The notes under the pieces: model-generated | Database searches by the model: none | What the model was told of the DNA's origin: nothing | What the model saw: only the letters and a program-made list of their open reading frames with translations | Made by a program: the position numbers and the translations under genes | From: Takakia lepidozioides | Taxonomy: Eukaryota; Streptophyta; Takakiopsida; Takakiales; Takakiaceae | Length of the DNA stretch: 64,000 bases | Direction of reading: 5' to 3' | NCBI GenBank assembly: GCA_030704615.1 | Contig: CM060734.1 | Span: 60,094,042 to 60,158,041 of the forward strand | Part shown: positions 52,094-63,320 of the stretch, piece by piece | Numbering within the stretch: position 1 is the stretch's first letter | How the letters are laid out: the number at the start of each line of letters is the position of its first letter

Positions 52094-52930
52094 TCTAAGG
52101 AAGAATGGGAAGGATTACCGCATAAGGTCATCGACAAGAAGGTTAGGTCGGCAGAGGCTTGCGCATGCCCATAGTCCTCTGATCGCTCGAGATGAACTCG
52201 AGGGAGGATCAACCAAGTCCCTTCTCTCCGACCATCGGGCGTACGATAGGGGGAACCATGTAGTCGGGGCTAAATTAGCTTGCCCGACACGATTACCATA
52301 TACCTCCAGCCGCCTTCCCCATTGTAAGCGGTGGCTAAGATGGCGTCAAATGGAAGGCTCTATACGCCCATGCTTCAGAGAGAAAAAAGGCCTCGGAAGT
52401 ATCCAAGGGTTGGGATTCCCCTTGGAGCCGAGCACCCCTTCGATCCAAGTTGCCCGGGCGGGCAAGGACTAGACTCTCAACTCTCGACTTCTCTAAGTGT
52501 GGAGACACAAAAAGAGTAAAGGTGTTTTATTCCAAACAAGTTTCGCTTGATTGCTCAACCTCATCAGTGAAACACCAAGAGATGAAGTCCTAAGAGCCAA
52601 GCCTATCTTTATATACTAGAAAAGCACCCTCACTATGTGCAAACGATATGGGATAATTCCCAAGGCAATAATAATGCCACTAAAGCACTAATTTAGCCTC
52701 CAAGTCAAGACTGCATTAATTAGTCAATGGTCCAAATTAATTGTTGGAACCCTTTGACTTTAACGTCAATACTAGGGCTATCAAAGAGGAAAAATTAATA
52801 ATGCTAGGGACATTTGCACTACAAAATCATCCTATCATTCTAGATTTAACTAGAAATGAACTCAACTTTCGCGGATTCCTCCAACAAATCATTGCTCGAG
52901 GAAGAAACCAAAGCTCTGGGACTTGCTGAA
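52094..52930. other. Non-coding, LTR-like stretch
   Basis: Continues R1. Contains TCTTTATATACTAG near 52608 and an A/T-rich end, with no convincing gene. It may be the rest of the LTR or untranslated region to which R1 belongs. The ORF at 51966-52472 has no recognisable domain. Confidence 0.4.
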
Positions 52931-52934
52931 GCAA

Positions 52935-53357
52935 CTTGTAGAGTCTAGGGTTTAGGATGGCCCCCAAGTTCAAGGCTCGAATGTACGAAGAGTAGTTGAG
53001 CTTAAGAACAATAGTACCCTATCTCTTTTGCTAGAGAATAGACACAGTAGAGAACGACTTAGATGCTCATCTAACACGCAACACTCGTTAGTCATACACT
53101 TTAGTCATTTGCATGTCTTTGCAATTGCACTTTAGAACATATCAACATCACTCATATCCTACCTATGTGTCTTCAGAATCATCTCTTTGAGTTTTTCTAT
53201 AGATATCTTGAAGTTTTTTTCGAAGCATAACCGGCCCCCCAAAAAACTTTTTAGTCTGCACTGTGCTATTACTGCACCCGGTGCATTTGCGGTTCCAATT
53301 TGTTATACTACTACATTTATAGTTCCAATCTTTTGTAGACCCTAAACATTTCATATT
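52935..53357. repeat. Mosaic of Penelope untranslated pieces and leader of copy C
   Basis: 52975-53010 matches 49105-49140 (GTACGAAGAGTAG). 53010-53090 matches 43237-43330 inverted. 53088-53165 matches 45375-45460 directly. 53163-53345 matches 48879-49050 and 43600-43715. The last part ends TAGACCCTAAAC just before the ORF1 start of copy C. Confidence 0.75.
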
Positions 53358-54511
53358 ATGTTAGCTACAACTTCTGAACCTTTATCGCGTCCCCGCATAG
53401 AGATGGATGCTGGTGGTGATGGTAATCGACCATCGTCTTTTTCTCCAATTCGGGAGTGTTCTTCTTCGAGACCACGAGTGGGGATGTTTTTCAACAAACG
53501 GGATCACACTCCTACCTTTGTGGAGGCTACTCAAAAGTTACTGGACTATTCTTTCATACAATACAAGAAGGATTTTAAAAGATTGCAACGTCTCAAAGCA
53601 ACCGTCGACCGACTCAGATCTCAAGAAGTTGCTGGTAAAATCCCTCAAGCTTGTAGAATTTCTTGTCCTAAGCTTGTGATTTCCTCTTTGGCCGTTCAAC
53701 CTTCCCTCGATGCAAGCATTCAATCAGCCACTCTTGCTTTCCATGACACTTTACAAAAAGCCTTCATCAAGGCTCATGTGGAGGTGTTGGCAGAAGCAGA
53801 AGCCACTTTGAGCAAATCATCTGATCTTTTCATTGCTCGACTCCAGGAGATCAGATCCCATGTGGATGTCTCTTCTTGTCTTGACAATGATGAGGACTCT
53901 AGTTGGATTTTCGAGGAGCTTGAGTTTATATGCAATGAAGCCACCAAGTCTTGGTTTGCTGGAATCTCTTGTTTTCGTGCTAACCACAACTTGGCAACCG
54001 CTGTGAGGGAAAAGCTTTGCGTGAAAGGAACCGCGCTAAGGATGCCGCCATGGCAGATGCTGATGTTCTTCCGTGCGAGCCTTCCATTGTCAAGCTTGTT
54101 AGGAAAGAGGTGCAGAAGCAATTTTCCTCCAAAGGGAATAAGTCTTCTCTCTCCCCTAAGCAACAACAACGACCGCGTTCTTCTTCTCCTAACCGTCAGA
54201 AGCAACGGCAACGTGGCCGCTCAATTGCTCGTCAAGCTCCTAAGGCTCAACCTACAAGAGGCACTTCACCAAATGCCAAAGCAAGTTCTTTCAAGCAACA
54301 GGGAAATGGACAACAGCGGAGTGTGATTGCTCGCATCCGTTCCGCTGCATCGCATTTCTCTTTTCCGAGAAAATCCGCCCTACATTCTCAGACCCCTCAT
54401 GGTTTTGGCAAACAAAAGTCGGGGCAAAGCCCACAACAGAAGCCCAAAAAGAAGGTAACTTGGGTAGGATCAAATCGAAAAGAGCCCGCAAGCTCTTTTG
54501 GTGGCAGTTGA
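53358..54511 (+). pseudogene. Penelope-like ORF1, copy C
   Basis: ATG at 53358. The first ORF reads helical sequence (QKLLDYSFIQYKKDFKRLQR, SLDASIQSATLAFHDTLQKA). A frameshift near 54010 moves the frame to 54017-54511, which is basic and Gln/Ser-rich (SPKQQQRPRSSSPNRQKQRQ, QQKPKKKVTWVGSNRK). Together about 385 residues, similar in layout to ORF1 of copy B. The two ORFs overlap the RT start at 54460. Confidence 0.7.
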
Positions 54512-56355
54512 GGGATGTAGAGGCTTATAAGCTTTGTCTTTTCTCTTGCAAGAGAGTCTCTCAAGTAGAGAATAGGTTAACCAATGTGATCATCCATAAC
54601 ATGGCCAATCGACCATTTTTGTTTTTTGAAAAGAAACTTTTAGGCTTAGGTTTGAGCTTCATTCCACATCCTACTCCTCCGTCTACTACTATTCTTGATG
54701 CTTATGAGGCTTTTCCTCGACCTTTACATCTTCGACATCACTTCCGTGATGCTAGAGATAGACCCATTCCTCCATTTAGAGTCCCTAACCCTTCTTGGGA
54801 TCAGTGTGTACGGCTTCCTGCTTTAGAAAATATCATTGCAGACGGTCGCGACATTGTAAAGCCTCGCTTCAAGGATGTGGCTCGCTCTGCCTTCAAGTCC
54901 TCTATTCGAGGCCATCTCAAGACCGCAATGCGTGCTCTGACTACAGATGACTCCATCGTCATCAAACCCGCGGACAAAAATCTTGGGTTGGTGATCATGC
55001 GTAAGGATTGGTACATGGATGAGGCACACCGCCAACTCCACGATGGACATGTTTATGAATCTGTGGCAGAGATTCCATGGGACAATCTCAAGTATGATTT
55101 GGATGCAGTGCTCACTTCTGCTTTTATGCGGGGATTAATCGACAAGCAAGAAAAGGATTTTTTGGCTTTCAAGCCCCAAGGGGGCTACCGACCCTACATG
55201 TGCTATCTTGTGCCCAAAATGCACAAACCTGTGGTGGTTGGGAGACCAATTTGTTCGTACAATGGGTACCTTTTTGAGCACGCATCCAAGTGGTTACATT
55301 ACCATTCGTTTCCTATTTTGCTTCAGGAACATAATCATTTGATAGATTCAATTTCTTTGTTGAAAGATCTGTCGAGTAGACAACTTCCTCAAGATGTGCT
55401 TCTATTCACCTTTGATGTGGGGTCATTGTACCCTAGCATTCCTACTGGGGACGAGCTTCGATGATTGAAGGACATGATTACCGACAAGCTCAAGTCACCC
55501 TGGTTTGAAGGACTCGTCATGAGTCTCCCATGGTCTTGGAGAACAACTATCTTCAATTTGGCTCGAGCTATTGGCATCAGATCCGAGGCATTGCAATGGG
55601 TAGCAATTTTGCTGTTGTGTATGCTTGTATCTTTCTTTGCAGCTTAGAAAGAGAGTTGGCTTGCGCAGCAAGAGGTATATGGCCTTTGTACTACAAGAGA
55701 TACATCGATGTCAGATTTGGAGTCTGGGAAGGATCTCGGGCAAGTTTGGAGACTTGGCTCGATCGATACAACTCTCTCAGTCCCACAATTCGCATTCAAA
55801 GGGTGATCTCTGACTACTGTTGACATTCTTGATATTCAATTCTTCAAGGGAGCTGATTTTGTCAATAGTGGGATTCTATCTTCGAGATGTCATCAGAAGG
55901 CACTCAACATATATCGGTACTTGCCATGGACATCCTGTCATCCGCGACACAAAAAACGAGCATTCATCGTTGGTGAGCTACGCCGATACACTTTGAGAGA
56001 AAGCACATGTGCAGGTTTTTCAGAGATCAGACGACTATTCTATGAACGACTGCGTGCTCGAGGCTATTCAAAGTCTTTTATCTTAGAGTGTTTTAGACTA
56101 TGTGACTATGCACAACGTGCTACACTGTTAGCTTCAGAATCCACTCGTAAGTTGATGGGTACGCGGGCCCCCTTGGTTCTGAAACTTGAGCATTCTCGAT
56201 ATACTCAAGCTCTAAACCTTGGGGGAGTCCTAAACCCTAAACTGCATGAGCATCTTCTGAAAGTTCCGCAGTTAGCATCTTTTGACAAACCTATGGTTTG
56301 TTGGAAAAAAACGAGGAATATACGTTCCTATTTAGTTCGTGCTAAGTTACAATAG
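54460..56355 (+). pseudogene. Penelope-like reverse transcriptase, copy C (nearly full length)
   Basis: The N-terminal part (LGLSFIPHPTPPS, FRVPNPSWDQCVRLP, DDSIVIKPADKNLGLVIMRK) is intact, with the KPADKNLG signature of Penelope RTs. The palm has FTFDVGSLYPSIP. TGA at 55462-55464 and small indels near 55515 and 55815 break the frame. Motif C reads YIDVRFG, so the second catalytic Asp is lost. The end is LASFDKPMVCWKKTRNIRSY and a stop at 56355, as in copy A, with no GIY-YIG domain. It is the best guide to the whole element: leader, ORF1, RT, short 3' region. Confidence 0.9.
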
Positions 56356-56502
56356 AGTCAATTATATTGAATGAGATATTCTTGGCTTACAAGCATAAAT
56401 TGGAAAAAGAACTTTTTCTTTTTTTAATAAAAGACCTTTCCTCGGCTAAAGGAGATATTCTTGTCTTAACTGGCATAAGTTCACATTACTCTAGACACTG
56501 CT

Positions 56503-57336
56503 ATGCCCACAATTCAACTTCATTATACATCCCTAGAAAATGCTTGGGACACAAGCCCACAAATTCATCTCCTCAACCCCGACAACATACCCCGTAAACA
56601 AACCACTCTAAAATTCTTTATGCAATTTAACATCACCACAATTAGACAACTCACAGATGCTAATGGCACCAAACTTATCGACCCACATGCTTTTCGACTA
56701 AAATACCCCAAACCACCATCGCGTTCCCAACATGTTCATTTGCAATACCTCCAAACACTACTATGTTTTCCCACTCCTGCATGCATAGCACACATTTGTT
56801 CAAGACAATGTAACTCTTCTCCCCATCATCCATGGGAGCTGCTCCCTCAATATTCATCGAGGCCGGCGCAAAACCAAATCCAAGCACTATTTCATGGCTC
56901 TGCCCTAAACCCAACAAGCGTCCGTTCCACACAACCACAAGCACCCTAGCCGCAACCAACCCAACCAATTGCTACATCATCGCCATTTGTTGATCACCCC
57001 GTAAGACACCCCGTAACACCCATCCACACATTAGATGAAATACAAGGTATAACTCAAACAATGTCATCGGATCAATATGGAGCCACATGTGTCAAAACTC
57101 TGTATAATTGTCAATGGAAGGGAATAACTCCCAAACGTAACACCTGGGAAAACAATGATTATCTTTTTAACACCCACGGAAACCCCAATCTACACCATAA
57201 TATTCAGATGGTTACCGAACACCACCGACGAACCAATTATCGCATATTCATACCCAACACGCAGATGAACCACAAACCAGTGATAGACGCTTCATCAGCC
57301 CACCAAGAAGTATCCCAAATCTACACATCTCTATAG
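56503..57336 (+). pseudogene. Unknown ORF with one in-frame stop
   Basis: One frame from ATG 56503 to 57336 with a single TAG at 56947-56949. Reads FMQFNITTIRQLTDANGTKL, a Pro/Gln/His-rich stretch, and YNCQWKGITPKRNTWENNDY. I recognise no family. It could be part of the 3' cargo of a retroelement, lying between Penelope copy C and T5. Low Gly and high Asn/His/Pro make its composition unlike its neighbours. Confidence 0.35.
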
Positions 57337-57441
57337 CTGAATGTAAACCAGATAAACATCTTGAAGTCTCAACCCCACATTCACACTCATAATAACTTGG
57401 CACACATATATGGTCCACTAGGGTACTACATTGGTAGCATT

Positions 57442-58408
57442 TGTTAGAGGGCTGCTTGGGACTTAGACGCTTTTACGGGTTCTGTGGGGTACCCTTAATT
57501 TTTGCGCAGACTGAGACCAACAGGAGCCTTAGGGGTGGCAGCAGCAGGCTTAGGGGGGTTACACAGCCCGCCACAGCTTCGCACAGCCCGACACAGCCCA
57601 TCACAGCCCGCCACAACTTCGCACAGCCCGACACAGCCCGTCACAGCCAGTCACAGCCAACACAGCCCGACACAGCCCGACACAGCCAATCACAGCCCGA
57701 CACAGCCGACACAGCCAGTCACAGCCCGACACAGCCTTACACAGCCAGTCACAGCTTGACACAGCCTATCACAGTACATAGGGAACAGTTATCATTGACA
57801 AGGAACGACTGTGAGGGAATGACATCTGCAGAGGGAACGGGTTACTTTAGGGATGACGGTTAGTTAGTTAGGTGGTTAGAACAGCTTGGGGGTAGATAAG
57901 GAGAGCAGCAACGAAAAGAATGACACTTCACGGGGGAGCGCTTGGGGGGTCATGCATGAGAGGAGATCAGGCGGAGAGGAAGAAGGAGAGCACGGAGAAG
58001 CAGGAGAGATGAACAGTAGATGCTTGTTACATACAAAGCTGTAGTGATACTGTAGGACAGATTAGTGTCACCATGGCATCGCCCTGATAACTGATAAATC
58101 ATAATCTGATACTTATTCGATACAATCGCACTGTATAGAGAGACATTAGTGAAGCTGTGGAATGAATGCATGATTCACTGGAATTTAGTAGATACTGAAG
58201 CAATCTGATGCTTCAGTATACACGGTAAGGTAAATTGATAACATGAAGGCGAGAAGGAATACAAATAGGAAGCACAACCATGATACACTAGCTGCAGGTC
58301 ATGACTGATTGTTCTGAGCGGGCTGAGTGCTTAGAGATATCCAACTCTTCTATCTTGGAGTTTCCACCTCGGATAGCGAAGGGCTGGGTGAGTAAAAGCC
58401 GCCTGACA
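57442..58408 (+). repeat. 5' LTR of T5 (967 bp)
   Basis: Starts TGTTAGAGGGCTGC and ends GCCGCCTGACA. The CACAGCC block at 57560-57775 has about twenty ~10-bp units, the longest of the four LTRs in the window. Confidence 0.92.
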
Positions 58409-58996
58409 TTTGGCGACCATACTGGGGAACTGGGTCATGAACAGCCAGATATGACAGACATCTGGTGGGATCATGGTGGTTGGAGAATTAAAGAATTTGA
58501 TGTGAATCAATTTCCCTGTGAAACTGAGAAGGAAAGATTGTCCAAACAATTCTTTCAGAGGTTCTTGGAATTGCCAGACGGTTGTAAGGAAAACATTCTT
58601 AAGAGAATGCATGATGCTGATCCCGAGTGGGGTCTGGAGAAAGGGGTGATAAAGATTTATCAGGTGGCCTGTAGAGGAAGAGCACGTTGGTTACCAACAC
58701 TGGTTTATGTGATAGCATTGCTATCCATTAAGCGAGTAGAGTTTGAAGGCTGGGAGGAAAGTAAGGTGAATGTTTATACTCATATGCATGAGGAGCTTGT
58801 ACTGGTAAAGAATTGGATTCCAAAGGATATTTTGTGGATCAAACTCACACCAAGAACAACTTTCCAGACTTGTTTGCCATATGGTTATATGGTAACGGAG
58901 ACTTCTAGTATAGCCAAGGGTGCATGGAAGCTTGAAAGAAACCCAAGCATATATGAGAGATACTACAGAAGAGAGTTTTGGTTATTGCCACATTAA
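58301..58996 (+). CDS. ORF0 of family T (T5)
   Basis: 231 residues, longer than the T2 copy, ending KLERNPSIYERYYRREFWLL. The part after the LTR (from about residue 37) is very similar to T2 and mostly differs by conservative changes, which suggests that it was under selection for protein sequence. Function unknown. Confidence 0.6.
   Translation: MTDCSERAECLEISNSSILEFPPRIAKGWVSKSRLTFGDHTGELGHEQPDMTDIWWDHGGWRIKEFDVNQFPCETEKERLSKQFFQRFLELPDGCKENILKRMHDADPEWGLEKGVIKIYQVACRGRARWLPTLVYVIALLSIKRVEFEGWEESKVNVYTHMHEELVLVKNWIPKDILWIKLTPRTTFQTCLPYGYMVTETSSIAKGAWKLERNPSIYERYYRREFWLLPH
58409..58428 (+). promoter_or_regulatory. Primer binding site of T5
   Basis: TTTGGCGACCATACTGGGGA, identical to the T2 site. 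Confidence 0.65.
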
Positions 58997-59029
58997 AGAA
59001 ATGAAAGACATGGGACATGAGTGATGAAA

Positions 59030-60420
59030 GAGAAGCTAGACTCTAGAGATATTCAGCAAAAAGATAAAGTTATCTGAAAGCTAATTATCCATATCTTTGG
59101 GAGAGAGGAATAGACATAGGGGAATCATCTGGACCTCTCACACCATTAAGATCAGAGAGTACATCATCCATACCGGAAGAACTAGAGTTGGATACCACTC
59201 CTTCTTTTTCTTTGCAAGAAAGATTAAGGGAATTGGTACTGGAAGAAGATCAACCACGAGGTGAAAGATCTGAGGTACATCCCTGGATAAAAGATTTGAC
59301 AGAAATCTTTGATAAGAGTTGGCATGGAACAGCAAAAGCAAGAACTCCAGTTTCTGAAACGGAAAATGAAGAATGAGGAGAGGATGTGGCAGAGCCAACG
59401 GAGAGTTCAGACTCTCCAACACCGTTGCAGTTGAGTTACATGAGTGAAGAAGAAACCCAAGGGCAGAACTTGGAGGATGAAAACAGAGAGAAGAAACTGG
59501 AAGAGGAAGAGTATGAAGAAGTATACCCAACAGCTGAGGTTGAGACTACAACCAGGACATCCCAACCCGTTGGACCTGGATCAAGTGGAGCACTTGGATC
59601 AGAGGCCAACGAAGGTGTCGGCTCAGGGGGGCAGCCTGGATCTGGCTCTGGGGGGACAGGAGTGTGGGAAGTAGTGCAACTAGAGCTGGGAATACTGTGA
59701 ATATAGTGGGGCCAGTAGCAGGGAGTGCTCAGGGGCCACCACTTGGTGGAAGTTCCACCACAACTACAACAGGTCCTCAAGGACCAGCACCAGCAAGGGG
59801 GCCAGCATCCGTCAATGGGCAAAAGGTAGGGCCACAAATGGCGTTACAACCAACACGGGCAAAACCACCTTTTCCAATATATTTAGGAAAAGGGGATCCT
59901 GATGTACACATTAGCCAATTTGAGCACATGTGTATTGTGAACAATGAGAATGACGATGATGCCAAGATGAGACTGTTTCCTTGTTCACTTATCAAGAAAG
60001 CAAGTGAATGGTATGCAAGATTCCCTGATAATCATTTCCTAACCTGGAATGGCTTGAATACAACATTCCGAAATAGGTTCAGGACAAGTAAAACTGAGGA
60101 TGAAGTGTATGGAAATTTACAACAGTTAAAGCAAAAGAAGCATGAAACTGTTGAGGAGTATATGGAAAAGATGGAATTGATGGTGAAAAAGCTGGCTGCT
60201 GTACCAGCATCAAGTTTACAGAAGACTTGGTTTGTGAGTGGACTATGACTAGAGTTGCAAAAGAAAGTGGATATGTTACCCCATAATACAGTGGAGGAGG
60301 CATTTGAAACAGCGAACAGAATTGAGCAATTGGGAATGCTCATGAGGGAGAAAAGGGATGATGAGGACTCTGAGGATGAGTCAGATGAGGAAGAAGAGCA
60401 AGAGCTAAAGGAAGAGTAAG
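59030..60420 (+). pseudogene. T5 gag, broken
   Basis: Homologous to T2 gag residues 1-480. Lost start (the ATG region has in-frame stops), TGA near 59374 and a frameshift near 59660. The capsid part 59664-60248 is open (PDVHISQFEHMCIVNNENDD, ASEWYARFPDNHFL). TGA occurs at 60246-60248 where T2 has CGG-like sequence (GLRPELQ). Zinc knuckles are not reached. Confidence 0.88.
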
Positions 60421-60440
60421 AGGAATGAGAAGTTGAAGAG

Positions 60441-61019
60441 GGATAACTCAGTGGCTGCCTAAATTGGCTGAGGGATTTTGTATCAATTTAGATTTTCCCT
60501 ATGTGCTTAAAGTACTCCAGTTTGATCATCACAGCATGGATGAATAGTATGTAACATCTCTAATTGTGGTGTAAATTTTGTATCTCTTTGTAAGTCCACC
60601 AAAACCTAACCCCACCTGGCTGGTGCACCAAAATGACAACTAGTCAAGCTTCACAGAGGAGAAGAGATAGTAGACTAAGTAGCAGGATGTCAGAAACTGC
60701 TGATACGGCCCACTTAAGAGCTGTTTCTTGGAGCCCTCCTCAATGCGACTCATATTTGTCCAGCTGATATATTCCTCCAGGAAAATGTTTGTATTTGCAG
60801 TGGTAACGTTTACATTCAAATCACTCGTAGTATTCACACGAATATGGGATACTGTTGGAAGCTCTTTATCATTTGGATCACTAGTATACTCAAATCTGCC
60901 AACACCAACACAGTAGACATAATGTCATTTATGCAGGGTGCTTGCGGCGTAACATTCCATTTGTATCCTTGATATAGGATATTAGTTTGAACAAGTTCAG
61001 CTGTTTAGTGTAAGCCAGT
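60441..61019. other. No gene seen
   Basis: AT-rich DNA between the T5 remnant and the subtilase pseudogene. The short ORFs at 60640-60916 on both strands show no domain. It may hold an early exon or promoter of the subtilase, but I cannot identify one. Confidence 0.4.
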
Positions 61020-63320
61020 GAAAGTGGCACCGATGGTTTGCAATTAGCTGAGTCCCTCAAATCTGCAGAGGGGGTGAGGATTGTCAAGAAGGATCAGAAA
61101 GTGCAAAAAATGACGACATATACCTCTGACTTTCTTGGCCTCCCCACCACCACTTGGCCTCTTCTGGAAGGGATGGAAAATGCAGGAGAAGGAGTAGTAA
61201 TTGGAGTGGTGGACTCTGGCATTGATCCCACACACCCCAGGTTTGCAAACAGCTCCTCGGAGCCATATCTGACAATTCCATCATTCACATGAACCTGTGA
61301 AGTTGGGCCTGCATTCCCTTTGGGTTCTTGCAACGGGAAAATTGTAGGAGCCCGCCACTTTGCAGCATCTGCAATTGCTCAAGGTTTTTTCAATTCAACA
61401 AGAGATCTTGCTTCTCCCTGTGATGTGGATGGCCATGGCAGGTGGGTTCGTGTTGCTTGAGATTATATCGGATTCTGCTCGCTGTTGTCCGTTTTTCCGT
61501 CACCCTCTTGATTTCTGTCTCTGCATTGTTTCTGTGATTGCCCATATTTATCTCTATTGGTCCTTGCTTCCATAGTATGTGTCCACTGTCTTCTTTGGGG
61601 TTGCTGTGCCTGGACATTCTTTCTTCCTCTTTGTGGCTCTCCCTCTCTTTTCATCTTGATCTCCGGATCCCCACCTTCTTTCCTCTCTCTCCAAGTTCGC
61701 TGCCAAATGGTTGAGTGAGAGAGGAGAAGATGAAGAAATCTACTAGGGTCCATGGAGGCCCAGAGGCCTAGACATAGGTTCTTGACAAAATTCTTCGTTT
61801 AATACCGGCTTTATCAAAGACTGAACATTCTAAGCCTTGGTTGTCAATATCCTTGCTTTGTTTTGACCACAGGGAATGGAGGACCCAGCATGGGGTCAAT
61901 ACTGTCCTATAGTCCTTGGGTCACCACTGTGGTGGCATCCACCACTGATCGCTCCTACCCAAAGTCACTTGTACTTGGCAACAATGTCACCCTTCCCGGA
62001 GTTGGCCTGCCAGAAATTTTCTCTACAAAGAGGGACTTAACAGTGTATGTTTTTTGATGTCACAAGCTATTGTTCTTGTACGGGACGAAACCCTCTCTCT
62101 TTAAGCAAGATAGAATAACTGGAATGTGAGATCTCTTCCGACTTCCATCTCTTACACTGTTCTCTGGCTAGCAAGCAGTATGTGGATCTCTTCAAATATC
62201 GTTCTTTCTTTCTTCTCTCTTAGGTGTAAGCTCAGTTATGAACCACGGCATGTCTCACTCATGTCAGCCTCTTGGCATCTTCCCACCACTTACATTTTCT
62301 TAGAACTAAACAGAAAGTACATCACAACAAGTTCTATCTCCGTGAAATTGGTTGCAGCTCCTACAAGTGGGTATGAAGTATTCAGATTGGTTTCAGCAAT
62401 TGATGCTTTCAATGGGGACAGCTCTTACGTCGATGTAACTGATTGCCAGGATCCAAGGGCATTTGACATATCCAAAGTCCAGGGAAACATTCTCCTGTGT
62501 CTATTATCCATTGATTTTTCGTCCCAAACTGCCACCATCGAGAAAGTTGGGCAAACCGCCAGTGCTCTTGGAGCTAGTGGATTTATATTGGGCTCTTGAT
62601 CCTGCAATAGGTATACATCCTGGCACCCCCAACTCCTGCTCCTGTTCCTGGAAGTGTTTTGACCGACATGGACTCCTCCAAGGTGCGTCAATCCTCAATC
62701 TTGTGTGCATGCATGCATGCATGTGATTCCTCTCATTGCCTTTCTGTGGTATGGTTTGACTTAATAACTCCATGCAGAATTGTGACCATGCAGATACTCT
62801 TGAACCATTATAGTGAATCAACAGTGCGAGATGTGGCAGGCAAGCCCATCACATTTGGTGCCCTGGCGAGAATGACAGATGGGCGGCAAGCTGTTTATGG
62901 TGGTGAAGCCCCAATTGTTACCTACTATTCCTCAAGGGGTCCAGACCTTCTCAACGTGTACCAGCCTGCAGATGTGTTGAAACCTGATATTTTGGTGCCC
63001 GGTGATTTGATCTGGGAGCATGGAGCCACCTTAGTACAGATGAAGGGTTTCTTTTAGGTAGGCGGTTGACAGTCCCAAACGTGGGTGCAACAGAAACTTA
63101 TTCTATCGATGTTGTAGCACCCACAGGGTGGTCAGCCACTGTGAGTCCCCTGGAGTTTACTTTGCAGCAGGGAGAGTCAGTGGCAATCTCCATGACTCTC
63201 GCAGCCATTGAAAACTCTCTGGATGCATTCAGTTTTGGAGAGCTACTAATGTTGGGCAACACTGGTCACATAGTTCGTGTACCCATAACAGTCTCATCTT
63301 GCTCAGTCACACATTTGTAG
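61020..63320 (+). pseudogene. Subtilisin-like serine protease, plant SBT2-like, lacking catalytic parts
   Basis: A secreted subtilase gene with introns. Exon pieces: end of the inhibitor propeptide and the catalytic Asp region (SLKSAEGVRIVKKDQKVQ, VVIGVVDSGIDPTHPRF, 61045-61250); DVDGHG near 61430 before a GTGGGT donor; GNGGPSMGSILSYSPWVTTV after the CCACAG acceptor at 61872; the protease-associated domain (YVDVTDCQDPRAFDISKVQG, 62430-62600); SSRGPDLL and ADVLKPDILVPGDLIWEH (62930-63020); and the C-terminal Fn3-like domain (LTVPNVGATETYSIDV, 63065-63310). The His region (GHGSHTAS) and the catalytic Ser region (GTSMAAPH) are absent. TGA near 61290, a frameshift near 62600 and TAG at 63055 add to the decay. 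Confidence 0.85.

Larger units (their letters stand above)
57442..60440 (+). mobile_element. Family T element T5, 5' part
   Basis: Complete 5' LTR, primer site, ORF0 and a broken gag. Homology to T2 stops near 60440, after the gag domain, so protease and pol are missing. Confidence 0.9.
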
